Positions 11,501-23,247 of a DNA stretch of 64,000 nucleotides are shown in pieces. The notes beneath the pieces are model-generated. The model was not told where the DNA came from. It did no database searches and was given only the letters and a program-made list of their open reading frames with translations. The first letter of the stretch is position 1; each line of letters begins with the position of its first letter. A program made the position numbers and the translations under genes. Origin of the DNA: Hofstenia miamia (taxonomy: Eukaryota > Xenacoelomorpha > Acoela); the NCBI GenBank assembly GCA_004352715.1, contig SCFE01000053.1:1171400-1235399 (forward strand), given 5' to 3'.

Positions 11501-14500
11501 CCAATCTAATTTAGCAAGATGCCCCTCTGAAGTACACGTCTGTGTGCAGGCAAAAACTTAGACTCTTGTAATTTTCAGTCCTATCTAAAAGTAAGAAAAT
11601 GTGCATTATTGAAATCGTTGAAATAATGTCGTAAACAATTTAGTAGGCAATCTTTAGCTAAGTAATGAACCGTGTTTTTCTTAAAGTTACAAAAGTGCCT
11701 GTATGTGGGGATTAGCATAACAAATTTCAGTCCTACACCAATACAAAAATATTCGGGGTTTTATTGGAATAAATTAAAAGTGAGCATATTCATTCCCTAC
11801 TTTAGTCATACACTTCAATTGATTTCTAATGGTTATCATGATTTTTATATATAAAGCAGAAGTTGTTTTATTAGGGCCTCTCATGCAATAGGACAACAAC
11901 GTCTTTTCAGTGAAGTTGCATGAGACAGTGCTTCCTTTCTGTTTACTTTGGTGAACATCTGTCCACAAGTATCACGGAACGGAACAATTGCCTAATACGC
12001 AATCTAATTGTTGATGTTGACCTCTTTCACTGTGTGAAGAACGTTTCTCACCAGTAGTAAGAAGTCTAGATTGCTTCGTATTCTGCATTGCTTACTGGTA
12101 ACTGTGATTTATTGAATATAATTTGGGTTTGCTAACAAATAAATTTTCTTCAAGTTTTGTGGAGAGTTCTAATAAAGATTCCTAAGTAAACATATCTACA
12201 AATGTTTCTCATAAACTCTATCTAAGCCGTTTACATCTACCGCGATTATTCTCAACAAGTTTTGTTCTTGTCAAGGTCGTTTTCATTATTTTTTTACAAG
12301 TTTAGGGTGTAAGAAAATATTTAAATCAAGGTTGTTATAAGTCTAGATGTATATTAAGCTTGTCTTTCGACTTTGTACAGGTTCTACCATAAATTCTAGA
12401 ACAGAATCACTGGTTTTGTGACAAATTTGTTTAACTTTGTGAAAACAGCATTCGCATCTTGTACTTGTACAAATCATTTTATATTTTCTTGAAGATTTCT
12501 TATTATTGATCAGCATAATTAATGTCAGATGAAGAATCATAATTTTTGTGTAACCATATTGGTAATTCTGTTGCAGATTCTCTACAAAATACTCATTCTC
12601 GAAATACTGAGAGGAATTATTCCATTAAATATTTCAAAATCATTTTAAATTGGAGCATTTATCTATGAAAATGGATTCCATGTGTTTGAATTATTCTACA
12701 TCTATTCTGTCATTTTGCGTTTGATATTTACTTCTCCAACATAATTTGTAGATGCTGACCATATCTAAAAAGCTAAAATTCAAGATCCTATTAAAAGAAG
12801 TCACATTTGCGAATCAATGAACAAATCTGGTAAATTATACAAAATGAATGAAACGTTGTAGTATACGTTGGATATGATTGAATGAAAGTTTCAAATATTT
12901 CACTTCAGTATGCTCCATGCTCTCATTAACAATATCTTCTTCTACTATGCTCATCTATTGTTCAATGTCAATAAGCATACCGATTTTACATTTATTTATC
13001 ACATCTGTAGGCCTTGTCGCAAGAAAATGAAATTATTTTTGACAATGCCATTGGATAACATCGAAGTATCGATTGCTATTCATCTTCTGATAAAATACTA
13101 AAGAAAAGTTATTAATTTAATAATATATTTAACATAAGCAAATCGTTGGCATTTCATAATCATTTTTACTATTGAAATATTTTAATTTAATATAGCTTAA
13201 TGGATATAATAATTTTTTAAAATAATTTCCTTCTCAGTAACTTCTCATGATGCTTAATGTACGTCTAGACTTCCATTTTTGTTAGTATGTATATCATAGG
13301 AAATTCGTTTTTGGTGTGAATTTAAAACCTTAGGCATACCATCTTCATTTGTATGATATGTTATATTTTGGTAGGGCTATAAATTTGGTCTTTGAAGCCA
13401 ATTTGATTTGTAAGGTTTTTCTACATTTCCGATTTGTAGTTTTATCCATCATTTGATTGAAGTTTTCTAGAATATTTTACAATACTCTGCTATTTCCAAT
13501 TATCACCAGTGATCATAAGTCTTAAATCTTTGATGTTATTCAATATTGAGTACATTTTACAAGTAAATTTCAATAGAATTTTTCACTATCATGTCTATGT
13601 AATGCCCTCGGCAAGTTATAGTTGTTATGACTTTGTAATGCATGCAAGAAGCGTATATGAATGGTTCAGTAATATTGCAGAAGGCAGAGCGCATGTGTAA
13701 GAATTCATATAACCAATATATGTAAAAAAACCAGAAGCCTTGCAGATGCCGCCAGTGGTATATCATTTAAACTTCATATGAGAGTAAAAGACTTTTTTTG
13801 TCGTTACGTATAGTTTATTCATGTTCATGTAGCCAAGCACTGGTAGACCAACAGGGGTCCTTCGGGTGTGGCTTGACAGTGGTGAACTTGGCGTATATCT
13901 GGTGGCAAACCAACAGATCATAGTCCTGAATTTTCATGTATTTGAGTATTGATTTTGAAAATGAAAAAATTTGAGTTATTCGTCTGAGTATACAAAAACT
14001 AACATTCTTTTAACATTAGAAACACTTATATCATTTTAAAATATCAATTTATTATTATTTGACTTTGGATGACCATAGTATTTATGAATTAATTTTTTTG
14101 AAAATTCATGATATTTCTATGCTATAATTATGGAAATCGAAACTTGAGAAAGCCTTAGTAATTGCAATTTATAATTTAAGAATTTTATGAAATTTCTCAA
14201 CAATTATATTTAGAAAAATGTCTGTAAGTTGGATGCATTAAATGTTGCTCATATCTATTATTTTTTAGTCAAAGTACCATAACTTTTGAGAACATAACTT
14301 TTTCAAGGAAATAGATGGGAAACGATTGGACTGGTAGAGATTAATGTGGGCCAGTTTTTGCGCAGGCAATAAGACTAATTTGCCAGGACCTTCACCTCTT
14401 GATCCACAAAAATCTTCGTATACATAAATCACCTTTGGCTATGTTATATGCTAATGAAGCATTTCATTTGCTAAAGGTAAACTTACGTCAACTGCACCAG

Positions 14501-17308
14501 CACCCGCAATCTAAAATCTGGCATTGGTAGCAAAGTAAAAACTACTAAGTCTGATTTTCCACCAGAGAAACACAAGTTGTTGTTAGTGAAAAACACCACC
14601 ACTGCCACTGATTCCCTACCCATGGCTATTATGAATCTTATTTCCTATTGGTCGTCGACCAGTGATAGCTACATGAACGTGAGTATTGATAGAAAGATGA
14701 TATTGTTCTCTGGTTTGATAAAAACGGTTTTGAGATGTCCTTGGAATCTTACTCTTTCATATTAGTCAGTTGTTCCAGGAATTAGTGATTACAATCGATA
14801 TTCAGTTTTTAGGTTTGGAACATGTCTAACAAGTTATTTTATAGGCTTATCATTAACTGCTTTAAAGCAATGCATTTCACTAACAGTCTTTCCAATCCTT
14901 GGTTGACCACAATTGAAAACTTTGCTTTGTTCAGTAAGTATTGTTTAAATTTATGTGATATTAAGAATACAATTTTTCACTTTTTCTTCTTGTCTTCTTT
15001 CATAATTTTTTTTTCAAAAACCTTAATTGATGACTGATTATATTTCAATTTTCTTTACCATTACAAGTTTACAACTACTCAATAATACAATGATTCGCTT
15101 CTTATTTATTCAAATATAGCTATATATAACAACTTTGACTACATTAATTTCATTAGTTCCTATGCTATTGTGCAACGCTGTGTCCAAAAATGTTGTCTAC
15201 TGCTGATATTGGGTGATCTGCTATTAGTATAAAAAACAAGGGATGCCCTGGAAAAGCATATGCTTCTAAACAATGATAGGTAGGTTTAATTTTTCATTTG
15301 TTTTCAATCTAGATTCTGCAGGCACTTAGTAATCTATTATTTTGTGTCTTTAGGTGATTCGATTTAAACTGAAGAAGAGAAAAATCAGTGGTCCTAATGA
15401 TTTCTGCCAATGTTCATCGCTCTTCTACTATCAAGGCACTTTGAAAGGCTACTTCAAGAATCTGATTAAAGATGGTTTTGTAAAAACCAGCTCATCTTTA
15501 GATTTGGATACTGCTTTGATGGAAGTTATTGAAACAAAGAGGTTCTTTAATGTGCTTGATTTTGTTTACATTTATTTTGTGTCTCTTGATTTAAGCAATG
15601 CTTTTACAGTGTTCCACATGAAATTATCGTTTCCCAACTCAAATTCCACATTCAAATGGTGGGATTATTAGTTTGTATATGGATTTCTGTCGGATGGGTA
15701 TCCCTTCCCATTAATCGATGAAAGATAACCACTTATTGAGTAGTTCAAAAAGTACTATTGATGATCCAGAATTTCTTAGGGTTATCTCTGAAGACTTACA
15801 CGCATCACTAAGACGCCGCGATTATGTTTACAGAAGAAGATATTAAATCTGATCCTGACTCTACAACATAATTGATGACTATGTGCAGAACTGGTGCTTT
15901 CAGATTAGTCTTAAACTGAATGATTAAAAATCAAAGCAACTGATTATTCCATTGAAAGAAAATCTTGTGTGCTCAGATTCTCCCAAAGAGTCTCACCTAC
16001 TTGCATTTTGGGGTAATATTGGATGAGAAGCGATCATTCGATGAAAAGTTGCTACGTCGTTTGAATACTGATCGCTACCTGCTCTGTATGCTCAAATCAT
16101 GTGGGTGTGCATCTAAGGATCTCTTTTTCCTATATGAAATTTTTATGATGAGTAGACTGCGGTATTGTTCACTGTATGGAGATGCTGCACGATTGGCCAT
16201 AAAAGTAAAGCTGATAAAGCCAAAATGATAATGAAAATTATCTTCCTTCTGCAATTAGACCATCCACCATATACTCTGGAAAGACTCTGAAAAAAATCTA
16301 TCAAAGTCACAAATTTAGAATGTATTTTCCAAATTTAGAATGTATTTTCCAAATTTAGAATGTATTTTCCAGTTGGAATCTTTATCCTATAATAAGATAT
16401 ATTAATATATTTCAAATAAAACATTTTATATTATTATTATTATTTTCTACCATTAAATAAATGAACTGCAGGTGTGTGAGCGATGTTCATTATTTTGCTT
16501 TTTCTGGATTTTCCCATTATTACTCTATTGTGATGAAATAATCTAGGTTCTGTAATGATATTCCTAACGACTGTTCGAAATATTGGTAATAATTTGTTAT
16601 ATTATTCTCCTAACCCTGTTCGAAATAGTTTCTTTGGAGCTCCACAAGTCTGGGGGAGAATTTCCACCCCTATTTAACTCTGCAATAGCAAGAAATTTGA
16701 TGATCAAATCTCAAAATTTGGTCATTTTTAAATATTTTAAATATTGGTTTCAATTGTTGGAAATTTATTGGAATTCATTCCTAAATAATCAATAAAATTT
16801 TTTGTATATTACATACTATTTTTCATACTAACAAAAATAATAATACGTTTTTCCAAAAATTGGACCACAATAACCCCATTTCAAATACCATACATAGAAT
16901 GAGCAGATATTTGGAAGAAATTTATTTGAGGCTATATATTCACCAACAAAGTGCCTGATACATAAATTTTACAGACGTACATATAATTGCTCACCTTGGG
17001 GTTAATATACACTGACATATTACCTAAAGTAGCAGTGTACATTGTATTGTAACAATTGCAAGTAATTTATATGCAGACATTACTGTTTTAACATGAACGG
17101 ACGTGGTCAAGTAAAGTATTAAACTTCGAAGTAAAATCATAATTACAACAATTTTTTAAGCTTTTAGTTACCATTTTTAAAATTGCGCATACATTAATTG
17201 AATTTTTTAGGTAAGCCATACTGCAATGTACCTTGTTATGGGAAGCTTTTTGGACCTAAGGGTTTTGGATTCGGAGGAACAGAAAGTCATACATATGAAA
17301 AGAAATAG
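8176..17308 (+). CDS. CRIP1: Cysteine-rich LIM protein (CRIP type), 79 aa, two coding exons
   Basis: The coding sequence joins 8176-8317 (47 codons plus 1 base, donor GTGATT) to 17211-17308 (acceptor TTTTTTAG), giving 79 residues. It is a single LIM domain with two zinc sites: C4, C7, H25, C28 and C31, C34, C52, C56. It ends in the family's Gly-rich tail ([10 protein letters not shown]) and a short basic end. The first exon is nearly canonical ([28 protein letters not shown]), and vertebrate CRIP1 is 77 aa. CRIP proteins are small intracellular zinc proteins linked to protein contacts and cytoskeletal or nuclear roles; the exact role is not settled. The 8.9-kb intron interrupts the glycine codon before KPYC. 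It holds microsatellite, an N gap and a dead LINE. A perfect CRE lies just upstream. It could be an invertebrate CRIP/CRP relative rather than a strict CRIP1 orthologue. Confidence 0.92.
8321..8585. repeat. (AT)n with N gap and duplicated flanks (assembly artefact)
   Basis: The gap 8409-8501 (93 N) lies in an (AT)n run. The 48 unique bases before the run (from 8321) recur exactly right after the gap (from 8502), followed again by (AT)n. This is the pattern of two contig ends that overlap but were not merged. The true intron is probably shorter here. Confidence 0.85.
8586..14270. other. Intron interior of the CRIP gene, no feature recognised
   Basis: AT-rich intronic sequence. Frames on both strands are short and of low complexity, and I see no convincing exon, RNA gene or transposon end. 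A separate gene nested in this intron cannot be excluded by eye. Confidence 0.5.
14280..16235 (+). pseudogene. Decayed LINE ORF2 (endonuclease end and RT)
   Basis: Broken frames appear in the order expected of a CR1/Jockey-like ORF2. 'VVPGISDYN' near 14765-14795 resembles the end of the endonuclease domain (usually GISDH). '[10 protein letters not shown]' near 15370-15400 resembles the SGPDGI motif at the RT start. 'SLDLSNAF' near 15585-15605 corresponds to RT motif A (LDLSKAFD). '[16 protein letters not shown]' (about 15990-16040) and 'MMSRLRYCS' (about 16145-16175) match the thumb and C-terminal part. The FADD motif is not visible, and stops and frameshifts are many. It lies inside the CRIP intron in sense orientation. 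It differs from the LINE at 60.4 kb and looks older. Confidence 0.65.
16311..16370. repeat. Three 20-bp tandem repeats
   Basis: Three perfect head-to-tail copies of AAATTTAGAATGTATTTTCC at the 3' side of the dead LINE. It could be part of the LINE 3' UTR or a local slippage product. Confidence 0.9.
16372..17210. other. Intron end of the CRIP gene
   Basis: AT-rich, with a short (ATT)n at about 16430-16444. No coding block is seen before the acceptor at 17210. Confidence 0.5.
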
Positions 17309-18180
17309 TAAATTGTCAAAGATGTTATGGCCTTCTTATTTTGTAATACTATAGTTAATTTAGGAATATAAAATTGTGTATCGAATTATAATACAGTATA
17401 TTGTTTTCTACTTAACATTTAAACATCCACTAGCATAAATTTACAAAATATTTATAATTTTTTATGCGGATATTTTATCATTGACTACTGTTATCTATAA
17501 ATACTTAGTATATTAATTATGGCGAATTAAACTTGCTTGGTTTATTAAAAAATGAAGGCTACTGATGTTGAAGTATAGGTTCAACAATTGTATTGTTAGT
17601 ATATAAACAATAACTACGTGTACATGTACTACACTTAATTACAATGGACAGAGAATGAGTTTGCAATTTTTCAAGAAATTTAAAGAAAAACTAAATTTAC
17701 TTCAAATTTGCAGTACTTTTATTTTAAAAAGTTTGGTGTTTAGCACTAACCTAACTGAAACAGCATTTCCTAAACATTGAGTGTGCTAAAATTATTATTG
17801 TTAGTTTTTTGATAAGCATTCTAGAGTATTCTTAATTAATACTTGTAAACCAATTAGAAATGCTAAACATAAAATTTTATATTCTCTTCAAAAACGATAT
17901 CATGATTTATATGTCATGTCATTGTGTTAATCCATTTTAATTAGATAGACTTCCAAAAATATTTGTAAAAGCCATTTTTCTGAATACGTTTTTAACTGGC
18001 CTCAATGTGTTAATATTTAGAGTATCTAACCATAAGGAATGCAGTCTCTTAGGACAGGGTTGCACTGCTTTAAGCCAAATTCGGGTGCAACCACTGATCA
18101 ATATGCTTACATTTTTAAATTACGTTTCTTGTTTTGAATTTCGATAACATGTTTTACTAATTATTCAAATATCATTATAA
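17309..18180. other. CRIP 3' flank and intergenic
   Basis: The CRIP 3' UTR must start here, but I could not fix a polyadenylation site. No other gene seen. Confidence 0.4.
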
Positions 18181-18186
18181 TCATTA

Positions 18187-18217
18187 TATATATATTTTTT
18201 TGGTTATATATATATTG

Positions 18218-18249
<32 letters not shown>

Positions 18250-18477
18250 NNNNNNNNNNNNNNNNNNNNNNNNNNNNNNNNNNNNNNNNNNNNNNNNNNN
18301 NNNNNNNNNNNNNNNNNNNNNNNNNNNNNNNNNNNNNNNNNNNNNNNNNNNNNNNNNNNNNNNNNNNNNNNNNNNNNNNNNNNNNNNNNNNNNNNNNNNN
18401 NNNNNNNNNNNNNNNNNNNNNNNNNNNNNNNNNNNNNNNNNNNNNNNNNNNNNNNNNNNNNNNNNNNNNNNNNNNNN

Positions 18478-18508
<31 letters not shown>
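18187..18508. repeat. (AT)n array containing an N gap
   Basis: TA/AT dinucleotides flank an N run at 18250-18477 (228 N). A second (AT)n run lies at about 18571-18589. Protein frames across this array are meaningless. Confidence 0.9.
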
Positions 18509-18510
<2 letters not shown>

Positions 18511-18599
18511 TATTGCCTAATACAAAACTGTATATTTTTTTCGAAAACCCATACAAAGCGGTTTTATTACTATATATATATATATATATGCCATCTAGT

Positions 18600-19918
18600 G
18601 AAAAATTTAAACCTCAATCATTGTAGCATGTGATGAAATAAGTAAATTGTGTGCGGGTCTTACCAACTATTTTGTCAGGCTTTATCAATTCTCCAACCTA
18701 TATAGTCATTTTCATTGCATCAACATTCCTAAAAAATTGTCTCTGATAGCCATGCAGTGTGCACACGTTGTCACTCTTGCAATCACAGAAATATCTCACT
18801 GCAGCATCGCCTCCCAAACGAACATATCTTAGACTGCAGTGATAAATTCACAGTTACAAGCACTCTAGTGGGCACCAAAGAGAAAGTTGTGGCTTATCCA
18901 ACAACCATCAATGCATGACATGTTGCTGCTGCATTTTAGTTCAGAGATGAGCTTCAAACCATTCTATTCTGCGTAGAAATCATGTCTTACTAAGGGAATG
19001 AGGAAGTATGTAAAACTTGTCACCAAGCATGACAAGTTGACTGGATTGGTTCGAAATGCTGTCTTCAGATGCATTTACTGCACATGTCATCCACATCGGA
19101 CCCCCCACAATTGCTGCATTGTTCAGACAATGAAACATCGACAATCACTGATGGCCTAAGGCAGCTTTAATAGTTTTGAAGGTGGATATCTGACTATTCT
19201 AGAGAATAACATGCAACTGAATGCTGCTGGATGCATCGCTGTGATTAAAAAACAAGCTGAAGACTTTCCAACTTAGAAATGAATGCAGCATCTTTATGCA
19301 GAGTGGTGCATTCTCTAACCAAGTTAAGGTTGTGAATCAGTGGTTCTAGGGACAAGAACTATCCGACAACTCCAGAACGTAAACCCGATTGAGTAATTGT
19401 GTATTAAGCTCAGGGACTTATGTAAAACTCTAACAAAGTTAACGAAGTAACTAATTAACCGTTTTCTTTGAATGGTCATGTGAAAACTACATGACCTCTG
19501 TGTGACTTTGGTCACCATATTATCTCAGTAAACTCAGGATTTAATCAGAGCGTATGGCGGTTTCCAGTGATATTTTTGTTTAAAAAGTTTTTACTTTCAA
19601 AATTTTACTTCACAGTGACTTCATACATAATTTAATAAATCGTCCAAATAAACAAAATACTGTCATTTTAAATATAATTTCGAATGTTTCCCTCTTCTAA
19701 TATTTAGAAAGCTGTCCAGAAATACTTGTTTCATTTATTTTAATTAAAATTTCAAGAATTGGCATACAAATTTAACTATGTTTTGTTTAATGTAGACCAA
19801 TAAATGATTCACAAATTCATAAAAATCAGTATTTTATTGTGTAAAATCCATTTATTTTTCAATCAAAGGCAGCTAAATAAATACCGGTTACTTTTTTACA
19901 CTTCAAATTACATTTATT
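18600..19918. other. Unassigned; G+C-richer patch, possible dead coding matter
   Basis: From about 18640 to 19350 the sequence has clearly more G+C and less simple AT than its flanks, and it contains several short frames broken by stops on the plus strand. This is the texture of decayed coding sequence, but I recognise no protein family. From 19350 to 19918 it is ordinary AT-rich intergenic sequence. Confidence 0.35.
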
Positions 19919-20851
19919 ATGAATACAGTGCTGTTGGTGGTTTCTATAACTTTACATTTTTCTGAGGCCCCAATGTCCTTTGAGCTTATCAAATTTATAA
20001 GACTTAATAAACCTTTTAGTTACACAGAGCACGTAAATTGTGCAAGTTCTTATCAAAAATTATATCTCAGAGAGCGAAACCTTAACTTTATAGAATGTTC
20101 ATTAGGTACAAGGACTGGATATTTCGCAGTGGAAATGTTATCCATTAATTATTATTTAATGAGGCCTATCATATTTCGAATTTTGGATGTAAAGAACATC
20201 AATCATGGCGTTGCTGAGATAAAATTTATCTTGGCTAAGTTTTCAAATCTTACTTTTACATTAATGTCCACCAACAAGAACTGGCAGCATTGGCATACTG
20301 GCAAATTCCCATATATCCCAGGAAATTTCCAATATTTTCTTTCAAAAATAATAAGGGTTTCTTTATTTCATGGAATGCAGGAAGTGGGGAAAGTGATGGT
20401 AACAGGCTTTCATCATGGAAACAACGTGCATTCTACATATAAGACACGTGTTGTTAATGGACACACTCATTCGTGTTTTCCAACAGTAATGCGTGTTAAT
20501 AATAAAACACTCTATTTAGACATTTGGTCAGATTTTGATGGAAAGTATATACTTCGTACAGACGAAGGTGAACACCAAAAGCATAAAGTAGAAACAGGTA
20601 ATACATACGCTTTATCACTAGAACTTCAGACACATTTTTACAAAGTACCGATATTTTATATTTCAATAATAAAGAAATCGTCTGCGATTATGGAGATGAT
20701 GTTGGAAAAACGATATCAAACAGCAACTATGCATTTAAAATACTTTTTGTTCAATTTCGCGAACTATGAAAACCTGCTTCTCATAATATTGTTCAGTATG
20801 ATCCCAATAACTGTGATTTTGTTCTATTTGTCAATTGGATGTCTGGGTTAG
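19919..20851 (+). CDS. Unknown secreted or membrane protein, 310-codon ORF
   Basis: A long intronless frame with a signal-peptide-like start (hydrophobic LLVVSITLHF, possible cleavage after SEA). Ala and Gly are few, aromatics and His are many, and there are N-glycosylation sites such as NLT and NKT. A segment 'LDIWSDFDGKYILRTDEG' recalls an FG-GAP/VCBS beta-propeller turn. The last 26 residues form a membrane-like segment, but that stretch may be read in the wrong frame. From 20770 the -1 frame is also open, gives a Cys-containing sequence and runs straight into the next ORF. I do not recognise the family. Best reading: the first half of a single gene broken by a frameshift, or joined by a short intron ending at the acceptor TTGTTCAG (20796). 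Confidence 0.55.
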   Translation: MNTVLLVVSITLHFSEAPMSFELIKFIRLNKPFSYTEHVNCASSYQKLYLRERNLNFIECSLGTRTGYFAVEMLSINYYLMRPIIFRILDVKNINHGVAEIKFILAKFSNLTFTLMSTNKNWQHWHTGKFPYIPGNFQYFLSKIIRVSLFHGMQEVGKVMVTGFHHGNNVHSTYKTRVVNGHTHSCFPTVMRVNNKTLYLDIWSDFDGKYILRTDEGEHQKHKVETGNTYALSLELQTHFYKVPIFYISIIKKSSAIMEMMLEKRYQTATMHLKYFLFNFANYENLLLIILFSMIPITVILFYLSIGCLG

Positions 20852-21816
20852 TTAAAATTTGCTACTCTAATGATCTTCAAAACTTATATCTTGTTTGTGG
20901 TTTACTTGAAGCAACCTTGAAATCAAAAGTCCTAACTCCATATAACCTCTTCAATTCGAAGCCATTTTGTAAATACGACTTTCAAAATTTTAAGAGCACT
21001 ATCTTCTGCGTCAATAACGACAAACTAGTCAAAATTGTTTACATGAAAAATGGAGACGCCCAACTTATCGAAAATTATTTACCCTTTGTAATGGAAAATC
21101 CCGTGATTAGCTTAGAGGACTCGGAATTAAAAGAAGGGTGCCAAAAAATACCAGTTCTTTTGATTTTTGGAAAAGTTTCCAACGTTTCATGTAACGATGT
21201 CATACATTTCACAGAAAATTGTAACGAAAATGGCACAAAGAGCGATATTGCTCTTCTGAGATATATACTTAGACATTCGTCATGTGAAGATGTTCAAGAA
21301 TTTTCGTTGTTTATCGATTTTTTTAATGGAAGACAATCCGTTACATTTCTGTCCAATTTTACTGAACAGCTTGTAAATAACTTAATTATAATAACTGATG
21401 GTGCCTACAATTTGATAGTTGCCAACATTTACACTAAATATTTAGTTTTTTTAAGTGTTCAATTAACAATGAGATATGTTTGCAAGGATTCCAGTGTGTC
21501 ACGGCCAATATTTCAAAATGCTCCCTTTCGGTTGAAAGGGTTAATAGACGATGATTCTTCAGTGGATTATCTTTATCCAATTACAATTACAATGACTACC
21601 AACGAGAATTTATGCTTACATGTTTCATACTTAGCAGATATAACTTTATCAAAATATGGCAAAAAAATTTTTTTCGAATATTGGCTAACAACAGGTTTCC
21701 CCTGCAACCAAAGAGATAACATAATGTCCTTAATTGATGTTGATTTCAATGGGTTCGAAGATTTCGTTTGCGTTAGTGGGGATACACTATATGCTTCCTT
21801 CAATCGTTTAACGTAA
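20839..21816 (+). CDS. Unknown Cys-containing protein, 325-codon ORF overlapping the previous one
   Basis: The first ATG lies inside the last 13 bases of the upstream ORF, one frame back. The same frame is open from 20770. The product has about a dozen Cys, several N-glycosylation sites (NVS, NGT, NFT) and two segments shaped like FG-GAP/VCBS blades: 'LFIDFFNGRQSVTFLSN' and, near the end, 'DVDFNGFEDFVCVSGD'. These suggest an extracellular beta-propeller-like fold, distantly reminiscent of T-cell immunomodulatory (ITFG1-type) proteins. That is only a guess from motif shape. It has no signal peptide of its own, which again suggests that it continues the upstream frame. A GTAATA at the very end leaves room for a further exon. 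Confidence 0.5.
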   Translation: MSGLVKICYSNDLQNLYLVCGLLEATLKSKVLTPYNLFNSKPFCKYDFQNFKSTIFCVNNDKLVKIVYMKNGDAQLIENYLPFVMENPVISLEDSELKEGCQKIPVLLIFGKVSNVSCNDVIHFTENCNENGTKSDIALLRYILRHSSCEDVQEFSLFIDFFNGRQSVTFLSNFTEQLVNNLIIITDGAYNLIVANIYTKYLVFLSVQLTMRYVCKDSSVSRPIFQNAPFRLKGLIDDDSSVDYLYPITITMTTNENLCLHVSYLADITLSKYGKKIFFEYWLTTGFPCNQRDNIMSLIDVDFNGFEDFVCVSGDTLYASFNRLT

Positions 21817-23245
21817 TACAAATCCTGATTTTTGATAACAACTTGGACTTTCCAAATATTGAATGACCAAATTGCTGATTTCCTCTTTTTATTTACTAAT
21901 TTAGGGATTTTATGTTTTTGTTATAGATTGTTCAATTAATAACGGGAACATAATAATATAAAATTACATTGTTATAAAGAAAAAAAAATACTTAAAACGA
22001 TTAAGGCCAATTTATGTAGAAATATTGATATAGAGTAAATGTTTTAGAAGTAATACATGCCATCGTTTTATCCTTCAACATACATATTATAACTGCATAT
22101 ATGAAAATGTGTACAAGTGCTCTTTTTATTATAATAAGAACCTGAAGAAATTGAAAACCAAAATGATTAAGCATCGTATAATGATGTACATTATGTTTTT
22201 TCCATCCAACGTAAATGCACATCAATATGCTTAAGGAAATAAATGTAAGTAAACTATGCTCACTCAACATTTGCGTCTATTATCTAAATACTATAAATAA
22301 AAGACAATTATTTGCAAATCCATTTTGATACGAACGAATCTTTGCATCAATTGCATTAAATTCGTCTGAATCTTTTTGAAACAATCGCAACTCCTTCGTA
22401 GATTTCAAAATCCCCAGAATTATCAACAGTATGAAATTTTTATTTCCTTGTAGTTTTTGAACTATAATCTTATCTGATTATCGTATAGCATACAAATTAA
22501 TTTAACAGCAAATTTATTCTAGGTAATATTGTAGCACTAAGTTGCCTTTGATAAGTAGTACTAGAACGCCTTAATTATTTCTAACAGCTATTTTTGCCAA
22601 ATTATATTACATTATTGCAAGAAACTATTCATATTATTTTGAACATATTTGAGAAAATTCTATTAACTTGTCTCAGGAATTGCCAGATTTAGAATGGACT
22701 GGACCACCATTTTTTATGCGATTCATACTTTTTTGTGCTTGATAGAAGCACACAAACGCTACACAGTGGGTATGATAATGGCAAACAATAGTTGGCAATG
22801 ATGTGATTCGATAATTGTATATGTATTGATTAACATGTGAATATCTATTTAATCCATAATATATGATAATTCAATTGCATTGCAATTTTCTTTATATTAA
22901 TCTTAACTCGGCAAGCGTGTGATATGTCACATTTCCTAAGTGCTTCTTAAGCCACCTCCACCGAATTTAGTAATAAAGTATTGATGCAACCATCCCTTTC
23001 TATCAGTTTTTATATATACGATGAGAGACATTTCTTATTGACTTTCTTTACTTGCGATATACAAGAAAGGTACGTCAATGCCGACCGCCCAATACCTCTG
23101 TTAAAAATTGAACACAAGCTCAGTCTAAACCCAGCCTGACCCAAGTTTAGATTAGGCCCAAATCCAACACTGTAATAAGCCGAGGTCGGCTTGGACTTGT
23201 GACGATGTATTGGAAATATTTGGTCCAAATTTTAATAGAACTGAC
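21817..23245. other. Intergenic, no gene seen
   Basis: AT-rich with short low-complexity frames. No element ends recognised before the TA-flanked element that begins at 23248. Confidence 0.5.
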
Positions 23246-23247
23246 TA

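Noticed and set aside
18161-18556. Frames on both strands over the (AT)n array and N gap
   Set aside because: They consist of Ile-Tyr repeats from AT dinucleotides plus N, with no coding content.
20770-20851. Programmed -1 ribosomal frameshift between the two overlapping ORFs
   Set aside because: I found no convincing X XXY YYZ slippery heptamer in the shared open interval. A mutation, sequencing error or short intron is simpler.
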